Positions 1 through 6,079 of a stretch of 9,506 nucleotides of DNA are shown in pieces. Location of the stretch: positions 1 to 9,506 of the forward strand of contig JACOUJ010000297.1 in NCBI GenBank assembly GCA_016177865.1. The letters are read 5' to 3'. The notes beneath the pieces were generated by a model. It had not been told where the DNA came from. It made no database searches and worked only from the letters and a program-made list of their open reading frames with translations. This DNA is from Candidatus Rokuibacteriota bacterium. Lineage in GTDB: Bacteria > Methylomirabilota > Methylomirabilia > Rokubacteriales > JACOUJ01. A program made the position numbers and the translations under genes. How positions within the stretch are numbered: position 1 is the stretch's first letter; the number at the start of each line of letters is the position of its first letter.

Positions 1-20
1 GGTGTGGGTCGAGGGGACGG

Positions 21-51
21 GGTCCCTCGGCTGCGCTCGGGACGACGGGAT
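21..51. repeat. Possible short intergenic repeat with hairpin
   Basis: This G/C-rich stretch upstream of the transporter has a five-base-pair inverted repeat, GTCCC at 22-26 and GGGAC at 39-43, around a C/G-rich loop containing CTGCG. Short elements of this general appearance are scattered between genes in several high-GC environmental genomes, which is my recollection and not something this window can show. No second copy is present here. It could also be part of an untranslated leader or a terminator of an upstream gene outside the window. Confidence 0.25.
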
Positions 52-121
52 CGCGCCCGCTAATATACCGGGCCGCGAATGCGCCCTGGCGTGTGCCTGG
101 GGCCGACGGCTTGAGGCGACT

Positions 122-126
122 AGGAG
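122..126 (+). promoter_or_regulatory. Ribosome binding site that sets the transporter start
   Basis: AGGAG lies seven bases before the GTG at 134. The reading frame is open back to base 2, but the upstream 44 codons look non-coding and have no such signal. The site therefore favours GTG 134 as the true start and gives a normal-length family member. Confidence 0.7.
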
Positions 127-133
127 CCCCTAC

Positions 134-1015
134 GTGTCAGTTGAGGCCCGGCACAGGCCACTCACAACGTCTGCTGCCCTTTTTGCCCTCTTCCTGACAG
201 GCCTGTGGAGCGGGCTGGGCATCGCCATCAAGTTCGGGCTGGAGGACGCGCCTCCGCTCAGGCTGGGCTGGCTCCGCTTCGTGCTGGGGGCGCTGACCGT
301 CCTGGTGTGGGCGCGGTGGATAAGGGCGGACCTCGTCCCGAAGCGGGGGGAGGCGCTCGCGCTGCTCGCCGTGGGCGTCATGTTCTGCCTCGAGCTCGCG
401 ACCATGAACATCGGGCTCGAGAAGACCACTGCCAGCCACGCCGCCGTCGTCCTCTCCACATACTCGGTGTGGATGGCCGTGTTCGCCCACTTCCAGGTCC
501 CCGGAGACCGGCTCACGAGGCGGAAGCTGCTGGCTACGCTGGTCTCCTACTCCGGCATCGTGGTCATCTTCGTGCAGGGGCTCGCCATAAGTACAGACCT
601 GCTCGTCGGCGACCTCCTCATCCTCGCCTCTGCGTTAGTGCTCGCCGAGCACCAGGTCTACAGCGCACGAGCGGCAGGTCGCATCCACATCGCCAGGCTG
701 GTGCTCGCGCGCTTCGCCCTGGGCACGGCCGTGTTCGCGGCGGCAAGCGCGCTTCTGGAACACGATGCATGGTCCTGGACGCCGCGCCTGGGTGCGTCAC
801 TCTTCTACCAAGGAGTGGTGATCGCCGGGTTCGGTTTCATCGCCAACCTGTGGCTGCTGAAGAACTACCTGCCATCGCAGATCGCCGTGCTCTCTCTGAT
901 CGGCCCCGTAGCGTCCATCCTGCTGGCGTGGGCGCTGCTAGGAGAAACACCGTCGCCGCTGATCTGGGCGGGAACAGTGCTTGTTACAGCGGGCGCGTTC
1001 CTGATCCAGCGGTAA
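134..1015 (+). CDS. EamA/DMT-family transporter
   Basis: This gene encodes a 293-residue inner-membrane protein of the drug/metabolite transporter superfamily (EamA, formerly DUF6). Members move small metabolites such as amino acids or other solutes across the membrane; the substrate cannot be read from the sequence. About ten hydrophobic segments are visible, arranged as two EamA repeats (roughly residues 11-130 and 145-292). The first begins with a segment holding LWSGLGIAIKFGL and contains the typical helix-end pattern around LRFVLGALTVL; the second ends with the LLGETPSPLIWAGTVLV pattern characteristic of these proteins. The length matches the usual 280-300 residues. The start is a GTG preceded by AGGAG with a seven-base gap. 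It stands alone on the plus strand in G/C-rich DNA (75% G/C in one counted line) and looks like host chromosome, unrelated to the minus-strand block. Confidence 0.9.
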   Translation: MSVEARHRPLTTSAALFALFLTGLWSGLGIAIKFGLEDAPPLRLGWLRFVLGALTVLVWARWIRADLVPKRGEALALLAVGVMFCLELATMNIGLEKTTASHAAVVLSTYSVWMAVFAHFQVPGDRLTRRKLLATLVSYSGIVVIFVQGLAISTDLLVGDLLILASALVLAEHQVYSARAAGRIHIARLVLARFALGTAVFAAASALLEHDAWSWTPRLGASLFYQGVVIAGFGFIANLWLLKNYLPSQIAVLSLIGPVASILLAWALLGETPSPLIWAGTVLVTAGAFLIQR

Positions 1016-1082
1016 AAGGCGGACGGGAGCTGAGGGCTACTTGTCGTACAGGGTGACGACCCAGAAGCCGGGACCTGGGACC

Positions 1083-1092
1083 CCCCTAGGGG
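1083..1092. repeat. Perfect ten-base palindrome in the 1016-1156 gap
   Basis: CCCCTAGGGG lies between the transporter and the DUF4395 gene, followed by further G runs and a short T run at 1118-1121. It could contribute to a weak terminator for the transporter or be an operator, but the stem has no loop and the T run is 26 bases away. I see no gene in this 141-base gap. A TTGACT at 1125-1130 resembles a -35 box, but no -10 box is placed to match it. Confidence 0.25.
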
Positions 1093-1156
1093 AACGGGGG
1101 AAACGGCCGAGAAGGGGTTTTGTGTTGACTACCCGCCCGCCCCAAGGGATCGAGCG

Positions 1157-1888
1157 ATGCCTGAGATAGACGTAAGCACCAACGCGGATCGCAACTTCAT
1201 CCTCCAGCAGGGCCTCGAAGCGCCCGAGCTAACGAGCTGCACTCGGGTTTCCTCGGCGCTGCTGTTTCAACCTCGCCTTGTCGGCCTGATCCTTGTCGCG
1301 GGCACGATCTCACAGTCGCCCGCTGTGTTCGCAATACTCGCGGCGCTCCTGTGGTGGTGTGCCCTGTTGCCGCGGTTGAATCCCTTCGATTTCGCGTATA
1401 ACCATACGCTCGGGCTGCGCTCCAGCGCACCTGCGTTGGGGCACGCACCCATGCCGCGTCGCTTCGCCCAAGGCATGGCGGCCACGTTCGCCACGGCGAG
1501 TGCCGCAACTATGGCCTCCGGATTCTGGATCGCGGCCTGGGTGCTTCAAAGGTTCTTACTACTTGCGGTTGCGGCGTTGATCTTCGGGCGATTCTGCCTG
1601 GGCTCGTTCATCTACCATCTGATGCGTGGTCGGGTGACGTTCGCCATCGGCACGCTGCCATGCACACTACCGGGGACAGGCGCGTTCCGAGGATCGACTG
1701 GCTACGCCGGAATGGCAACAGACCGTGGCAACAAACGGATGAGGAGAGCTGTCAATGCAGCGGAAACCCGCGTCAGAACGGTGGTGGCTCCAACGGGATT
1801 CGAACCCGTGTTTCAGCCGCGATCACGCTTCCGCCCATCACCATCTGGAGTTCCGCCTCGCTGGCTCCGAGCAATCAGCCAGGACTAA
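1157..1888 (+). CDS. DUF4395-like membrane protein with a read-through tail
   Basis: The 243-residue product resembles DUF4395 membrane proteins of unknown function. The family-like part covers about residues 10-175: an N-terminal FILQQG segment, hydrophobic segments near residues 38-75, the conserved-looking LNPFDFAYNH, then PRRFAQGMAATFA and two further hydrophobic segments ending with FCLGSFIYHLMRG. Family members normally stop shortly after a segment like FAIGTLPC (about residue 170). Here the frame continues for about 70 residues of Arg-rich, hydrophilic sequence that partly translates a tRNA-derived element (APTGFEPV), so the native 3' end was probably replaced when foreign DNA joined here. 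The ATG is preceded by AAGGGA at a suitable distance. The DUF assignment is by recognition of pattern only; the membrane topology is clear. Confidence 0.65.
   Translation: MPEIDVSTNADRNFILQQGLEAPELTSCTRVSSALLFQPRLVGLILVAGTISQSPAVFAILAALLWWCALLPRLNPFDFAYNHTLGLRSSAPALGHAPMPRRFAQGMAATFATASAATMASGFWIAAWVLQRFLLLAVAALIFGRFCLGSFIYHLMRGRVTFAIGTLPCTLPGTGAFRGSTGYAGMATDRGNKRMRRAVNAAETRVRTVVAPTGFEPVFQPRSRFRPSPSGVPPRWLRAISQD
1782..1809 (-). other. tRNA 3'-end fragment (T-arm, acceptor strand, CCA)
   Basis: Read on the minus strand, ACGGG at 1809-1805, the loop TTCGAAT and CCCGT at 1797-1793 make a perfect T-arm. This is followed by the seven-base strand TGGAGCC, a discriminator A and an encoded CCA ending at 1782. 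The partner acceptor strand GGCTCCA is absent from the expected distance; the nearest candidate, AACTCCA 36 bases before the T-arm, pairs at only five of seven positions and the intervening sequence forms no D-arm or anticodon arm. So this is a fragment, not a working tRNA. Such 3' ends are the classic core of attachment sites used by tyrosine-recombinase elements. It lies between host-like genes and the accessory block, fitting an island edge. Confidence 0.65.
1861..1882. repeat. Hairpin-forming inverted repeat
   Basis: CTGGCT at 1861-1866 pairs perfectly with AGCCAG at 1877-1882 across a ten-base loop. It sits just past the tRNA-like fragment and at the end of the DUF4395 reading frame. It might act as a weak transcription barrier between the two converging gene sets or be part of a recombination site. 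It has no following T run for plus-strand transcripts, though AAAACC follows at 1887-1892, giving a short T run when read on the minus strand before the stem. Confidence 0.3.
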
Positions 1889-2009
1889 AACCGAGCGGCA
1901 CGGAGAACAACGACGAGGCTGCAGACGGCACGACGCTGTGAGTGGAGCAAGCTCCTGAAGACTGGGGCGGTCCCTCTCGGAGATTGAGCTCTACCAGCCA
2001 TCCCCACCG
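1889..2009. other. Convergent intergenic gap
   Basis: About 120 bases separate the end of the plus-strand reading frame from the stop of the minus-strand RelA-like gene. Counting from the end of the recognisable DUF4395 domain the stretch is about 320 bases (1690-2009). It holds the tRNA 3' fragment and one hairpin listed separately. I see no integrase, no complete tRNA and no convincing terminator at the end of the minus-strand operon. Confidence 0.5.
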
Positions 2010-3074
2010 TTATCCCCGTCTTCGACGCATCAGCTCGGCATGTCCTGCCCGAACCGCACCTTCCACTGCCGCGTCCCCACGCAGCGGGACGAGATCTGTC
2101 TCTAGAACCCTCGGCCTCACCACGCCGACCGCTAGAGCCACGACCGCGAGGTGCGAGATCTCGGCGGGTGTTACCCCAACAGCCGTGGCGAAAGCCAAAG
2201 CGGCTGCCTCAAACGCTCGCGTCCGCATCATCGCCCGGAGCGAACGCGCGGTATTCAGACGCGCAGCTTTCAACGCTCTGATCGAATCCAGCTCTACCCC
2301 AGGCATGAATCGACGCCCCGCGGCCGCGGCCTCTCTCCAGGACAGGCCATTCGGACGTTCGGCCTCGAGAAATGCGAAGAGCCGCGCGACATCGAATGGC
2401 TTCCGATCATCGGCCCGATCTCGGTACCTGCTCTTGTAGAAGTCAATTACGGCGCTACGCGCTTCTCGAAGAGCCGTAAACTCCTTGTCGACCACCTCAA
2501 GCGCGCCCGCTAGGGCGCCGAAGCGCCTGTATACAGTTCCGGCATATCCCTTGACCTTGTAGTCAACCCCGGACTTATAGACGACCCGGTGTTCGATCTC
2601 GGCCCACACGTTCTCGACGGCACTTCGCACCTGAATCTCGAACCATCTTCCAAGGAGAGGGCGAAGTTCCGGCACCTCTGTATGTGGAGCTCGCAGCCGC
2701 GCAATAATATGGACGGATCGGTATCCGAACTCGCGCAGTCCCAGGGACTCTCGCTTGTCGACGCTATTTGCTTCGTCCACCTGGAACTCATCGCGCAAGG
2801 CGCGAACGGCAGCCTCAATCTCGTCCTCGTGGTTTGTGATAATCCGGACCCCAATAACGTCAGTGACCTGGCGACGGGGACGGCTATAGCGCTTCTCGAT
2901 AAGCTTCGACCTTACAGATTCGGTTGTCTTTGCACGATGCGTCACGGCATAGAAGAGTACCTCGCGCCTGAGCAGGACGTCCCTGACGAGCTCCCCCGCG
3001 ACAGCCGTCGCTCGACGCGTCTCAAGAAGATCACGCTCATACTCCTCGATAAAACGCCTAGATCGGGAATCCAA
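2010..3074 (-). CDS. RelA/SpoT-family synthetase with C-terminal extension
   Basis: This 354-residue protein carries a single RelA/SpoT nucleotide pyrophosphokinase domain (about residues 20-200). That fold moves pyrophosphate from ATP to GDP/GTP (making ppGpp/pppGpp), and in toxic members to adenosine nucleotides or tRNA. The catalytic set looks intact: RAKTTESVRSKL (R47, K49, S53, K57), TDVIGVR with D72, GYRSVH at 117-122, FEIQVR with E146, and WAEIEH at 157-162. There is no HD hydrolase domain before it and no TGS/ACT region after it, so it is a synthetase-only, small-alarmone-synthetase-like protein. Residues 215-354 form an Arg/Ala-rich, mostly helical extension I do not recognise. The start is a TTG nine bases past the DUF262 stop and in the same frame, with no clear ribosome binding site, so translation is probably coupled. 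It is the last gene of the cluster. Product specificity cannot be told from sequence. Confidence 0.85.
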   Translation of the reverse strand: MDSRSRRFIEEYERDLLETRRATAVAGELVRDVLLRREVLFYAVTHRAKTTESVRSKLIEKRYSRPRRQVTDVIGVRIITNHEDEIEAAVRALRDEFQVDEANSVDKRESLGLREFGYRSVHIIARLRAPHTEVPELRPLLGRWFEIQVRSAVENVWAEIEHRVVYKSGVDYKVKGYAGTVYRRFGALAGALEVVDKEFTALREARSAVIDFYKSRYRDRADDRKPFDVARLFAFLEAERPNGLSWREAAAAGRRFMPGVELDSIRALKAARLNTARSLRAMMRTRAFEAAALAFATAVGVTPAEISHLAVVALAVGVVRPRVLETDLVPLRGDAAVEGAVRAGHAELMRRRRG

Positions 3075-3083
3075 GCTGGTCGA

Positions 3084-4094
3084 TCACGCCGCTCGAAGCC
3101 GGCGTTGGATAATCTCTATCCTGGACCGACGTGGACCCACATTGTCAGTTTGCCTGCTAGCCGCAGCCAAGTATGTCGTAGCTTCCCGACTAGGTTTCGG
3201 GCTGGCCAGGTCCTGCTCAAAGGCGATCAGAGCCGTCCGCGCTCTCTGAGGCTTCAGTGTCTTAGCTGTAGCCCCATCCTTAGTCGCAGCATCCAGAGCA
3301 CCGACCAGAGAGTACAGGTCAACCGGCTTCCGGTATCTGTGACGTGCCAGATCAGGAAACGCGGTCTCAATCCAACGAAGATACTCACGAAGACGGCGCT
3401 CGACAGCTGCCTTGCTTGGAAAGTGATCTTGGTACTGCACGTAATAGAGGTCAACCGCCTTTTTCTTGTCCTGCGGCCCTTCAATCAAGAGAATCGCGAT
3501 TTCCGCGACGAATTCGTCGCCGCGCATACGCTGAATCTGGTTCTTGCTGAAGACACGATGCTTCAACCAGAACGGCAGACCGGCTAGAGAACGAGCAAGT
3601 TGATGGAATTGTCCTCGTGCTTTCGCATGCCGTAGCTCCTGCTTCGACAATCGCACTACGAACCTGTTGATCCTAACGAACATGTCCTCAATCTCCGCTT
3701 CAGAGTACCCATAGAGCTCCTGAATCAACAGTGTGTGGTTCCACACCCGATCCTTCAGGGCAGCAGGAAGTTGAGACAATCGCCTGTTGTAGAAACTCTG
3801 GCCGTGGCTCTGCGTGAGCCGTATCTTGTCTTCCAAGAAATCAAAGATAGCTCGCAGTCTCTGCTGGCCGTCGACCACGTCATACGTCGTCCGGCCTGTC
3901 TGCGCAGATACGGTTCGGTGGAGGAACAGCTGCGGTATGGGTTGCCTATTTAGAATTGTGTCTATTAGGTACGCGCGTGCAGCGGCCGGCCAGATGCTGT
4001 TACGTTGGAACTCGGGCGCAAGGCGTATGCGTCCCTCCCGATAGAACTTGTAGAGATCCGCGACCGTGTAGAGCATGACTTTGCTCTCACCCAT
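3084..4094 (-). CDS. DUF262 (GmrS-like) protein without HNH domain
   Basis: The 336-residue product begins with a DUF262 domain, a ParB/sulfiredoxin-like fold that hydrolyses nucleotides in GmrSD-type restriction of modified DNA and occurs in several phage-defence systems. Visible signatures are LAPEFQRNSIWP (25-36), the diagnostic VVDGQQRLRAI (73-83) and DMFVRINRFVVRLSKQEL (137-154), matching the family's later N..g..Ls..El motif. The C-terminal half (about 190-336) is basic and helical and shows no DUF1524/HNH nuclease residues, so it is a GmrS-like half alone, without the GmrD nuclease. A nucleotide-controlled sensor or regulator is possible. The ATG start is supported by GAGGG five to nine bases upstream. 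It lies 131 bases after the radical SAM gene and directly before the RelA-like gene in the same frame, suggesting a functional pair. Confidence 0.85.
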   Translation of the reverse strand: MGESKVMLYTVADLYKFYREGRIRLAPEFQRNSIWPAAARAYLIDTILNRQPIPQLFLHRTVSAQTGRTTYDVVDGQQRLRAIFDFLEDKIRLTQSHGQSFYNRRLSQLPAALKDRVWNHTLLIQELYGYSEAEIEDMFVRINRFVVRLSKQELRHAKARGQFHQLARSLAGLPFWLKHRVFSKNQIQRMRGDEFVAEIAILLIEGPQDKKKAVDLYYVQYQDHFPSKAAVERRLREYLRWIETAFPDLARHRYRKPVDLYSLVGALDAATKDGATAKTLKPQRARTALIAFEQDLASPKPSREATTYLAAASRQTDNVGPRRSRIEIIQRRLRAA

Positions 4095-4098
4095 TACG

Positions 4099-4103
4099 CC
4101 CTC
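4099..4103 (-). promoter_or_regulatory. Ribosome binding site of the DUF262 gene
   Basis: GAGGG on the minus strand lies four bases before the ATG at 4094. It supports the first ATG rather than the second methionine, seven codons inside, and shows the gene can be translated independently despite being inside an operon. Confidence 0.55.
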
Positions 4104-4225
4104 GTCGTGCCTGATGGCGCCTCTCGAGCTCTACTGGCCACTGCCACGGCGGCCCGGCGACCGAGCTCTTGGCGACCACGTGTCCTTGCGCAGGTGAGCT
4201 CGGGAAGCGCTCTAACCGACGCCAA

Positions 4226-6079
4226 CTAACGGGATAGGACATCATTCTGATCCAGACCGTAGACTTCTCGACCTTGGATACCCCTACCACGGCACCAGTC
4301 TTCGATGATCTCACGATAATTCCGCGTCTCCTGTCGGCCCAGACCCCTAAGTTCTCCAGCCAACCGCGCGAGCTCTCCCGATTTCCCTTCCATCTCAAGG
4401 AAGGAGCCCACCTTGGCGAGCCGGTCAACAACAACTCCCGGAGACCCAGGCCCTCCGGAGAATGTCAGGCGCCGACGCACCAATCGCCACGTCACCCTCA
4501 GCCCTCTCCCGACAAGACTCTCCTCCAAGGCGTCCACATTCGTCAGCGGAAACTCAACCTCTACCCGATCATACTCGCCATCAGTTCGCCTAAACCGTGG
4601 CCCCTTCTCCGCAAATAGGAAGACCTCGTTCTTACGCCTCACCCGTAAGACGAAGTCGTTCCGTGCGAGTGACCCGTCCGCAGTGTCGTAATAGCGGTCC
4701 TCCAGGAGATCATCGCCTTCCAGGTAGTAGCTCAATCCCTGTAGTGACCCAATCAGCGCTTCCTCGTCCGCGATCGAATACTTCCGCTCCTGTTCGACAA
4801 GTACCGTTACCGCCTCCCTACCCCGTCGAGGCACCTCCACCGGAACGCACAGGCTCTCCAAGTTTCTTCCGTCGAACATTTCAGGATTCCAGTTCAAGTA
4901 GCGCCTCGCATGCCCGAAGTTGTCTATGTAGAAGAATAGCTTTCTCAGGAGGTCCGGACGCCCTTCCTCGGGGTCAAATAGCTGAACCTTCCCCTTGTGC
5001 GCCAACCCCTCTGTGTACAACGCGCCGTTCGAACTCAGCAGGAGGACCGAATTAGGTGTATTGGTATTGTCCGTGACCCGAATATCAATCGGCAGACCGT
5101 CCGCCAAGGTGGACTTCACCACCCGCCACACGTTCGCCCGCGCGGATGGTTGCGGGAGAATTCCTCCCCGTGACCCCTTCACCCTACTCTGAATCTTACG
5201 AGCGGCGCCCGCCTCGACCGCAAGATGTAGAACCCAATGGCGCACGCCCAGCTCGATCAGAAAGTCCCTCAGGGGCAGAAGCTTTTCCGATGTGTCAGTG
5301 ACACGCGAGACCACCGTCTGAACGGTTACGGGAATGCCAATATCCAGACACGCCCGTATCGTACTGACTGCCCCATGATACGAGCTCAGCCCAGCGGCAT
5401 ACTCTCGATTACTCGGTCTAACCTTCTCCTGAACGCGGCTGTCCGGTGAATCCAGCGACACGCGCACATGGACCTTATGCTCTTTCAAGAACGGTAAAAA
5501 TCGCTCTATGACCTCTGGCTGCGCCACCCCCGATGTATCAAGCACAAGAGCCTTGTGACCACTCAATGCACCGATGACTCGCTGCGCGCGCTCCGGCCGT
5601 GTTAAAGGATCTCCCCCCGTGATCACGGCCACGATGCTATTGACCATCCTCGCCGTAGCAATTACGTTTGCTACTTCAGTGCCGCCCTCCCGGTCCTCGT
5701 CCCGCCGCGTTTCATCGCTCATGAGATCGTCAGCGTGACAGTACAGGCATTTCAATGGACAATGCGCTGTCGCGAAGCAGTTTAGAACAAGTGGCTCGCT
5801 CAGTGTGACGATGTCCTTAAAGGCACCAATGAATGACGGTCCTGAGTAGGCGCGCGATGGCGTTCTTGGTTCCGTCTGTAGCAGATCGAGACCAGCCAGG
5901 CTAACGACGGCCTCTCGCTCGTCTTCACCCACCATTGTCCATGACTGCCGTTCAAAACTGCGCAAGAATCCAAAGACCTGCTCGTCAACGGCAAAGAAGT
6001 CGTCGCGCGAAGGCACATAGGCAATGCCGCCGAATTCATCGGCCCGAAGCACTATGTCTTGCCCCAGCCGCCCCTTCAT
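4226..6079 (-). CDS. Radical SAM enzyme with PqqD-like N-terminus and CYTH C-terminus
   Basis: With the ATG at 6079 the product is 617 residues with three parts. Residues 1-75 resemble PqqD-type peptide-binding domains (LRADEFGGIAYVPSRDDFFAV, then a helix ending GLDLL), which recognise substrate peptides in RiPP maturases. Residues about 95-340 are a radical SAM core: C107, C111 and C114 in AHCPLKCLYCHA bind the 4Fe-4S cluster and TGGDPL (154-159) is the SAM-binding motif. No second cysteine cluster (SPASM) is visible. Residues about 425-600 form a CYTH domain: VEQERKY gives the ExExK signature (E429, E431, K433), followed by RYYDTAD, VLRVRR, AEKGP, VEVEF and VVVDR...FLEMEG, the metal- and triphosphate-binding strands of class IV adenylate cyclases and thiamine/inorganic triphosphatases. 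The ATG overlaps the methyltransferase stop (TAATG) and has GAGAGG five bases upstream; a GTG at 6106 is open but lacks a properly spaced site. The substrate is unknown. Confidence 0.85.
   Translation of the reverse strand: MKGRLGQDIVLRADEFGGIAYVPSRDDFFAVDEQVFGFLRSFERQSWTMVGEDEREAVVSLAGLDLLQTEPRTPSRAYSGPSFIGAFKDIVTLSEPLVLNCFATAHCPLKCLYCHADDLMSDETRRDEDREGGTEVANVIATARMVNSIVAVITGGDPLTRPERAQRVIGALSGHKALVLDTSGVAQPEVIERFLPFLKEHKVHVRVSLDSPDSRVQEKVRPSNREYAAGLSSYHGAVSTIRACLDIGIPVTVQTVVSRVTDTSEKLLPLRDFLIELGVRHWVLHLAVEAGAARKIQSRVKGSRGGILPQPSARANVWRVVKSTLADGLPIDIRVTDNTNTPNSVLLLSSNGALYTEGLAHKGKVQLFDPEEGRPDLLRKLFFYIDNFGHARRYLNWNPEMFDGRNLESLCVPVEVPRRGREAVTVLVEQERKYSIADEEALIGSLQGLSYYLEGDDLLEDRYYDTADGSLARNDFVLRVRRKNEVFLFAEKGPRFRRTDGEYDRVEVEFPLTNVDALEESLVGRGLRVTWRLVRRRLTFSGGPGSPGVVVDRLAKVGSFLEMEGKSGELARLAGELRGLGRQETRNYREIIEDWCRGRGIQGREVYGLDQNDVLSR

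Noticed and set aside
2..133. N-terminal extension of the transporter
   Set aside because: Open by chance; no ribosome binding site, and the sequence does not look like the family, while GTG 134 has AGGAG at seven bases.
205..1056. Plus-strand open frame of 283 codons overlapping the transporter
   Set aside because: Arg/Pro/Gly-rich shadow frame typical of high-G/C coding DNA; the transporter frame shows membrane segments and a ribosome binding site.
1037..1080. Minus-strand tail reading PGPGFWVVTLYDK then stop
   Set aside because: It looks like the end of a protein, and might be a relic, but only about 14 residues are sensible and upstream codons are low-complexity Pro/Gly/Arg; too short to support a pseudogene.
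1979..2005. D-arm-like sequence GGCTGGTAGAGCTC on the minus strand
   Set aside because: The bases resemble a tRNA D-loop, but no matching D-stem partner or acceptor strand is present and it is some 190 bases from the T-arm fragment, so I do not call a split or intron-bearing tRNA.
2589..3587. Plus-strand open frame of 332 codons
   Set aside because: It lies opposite the RelA-like and DUF262 genes, which carry full family motifs; its translation shows no domain and no start signal.
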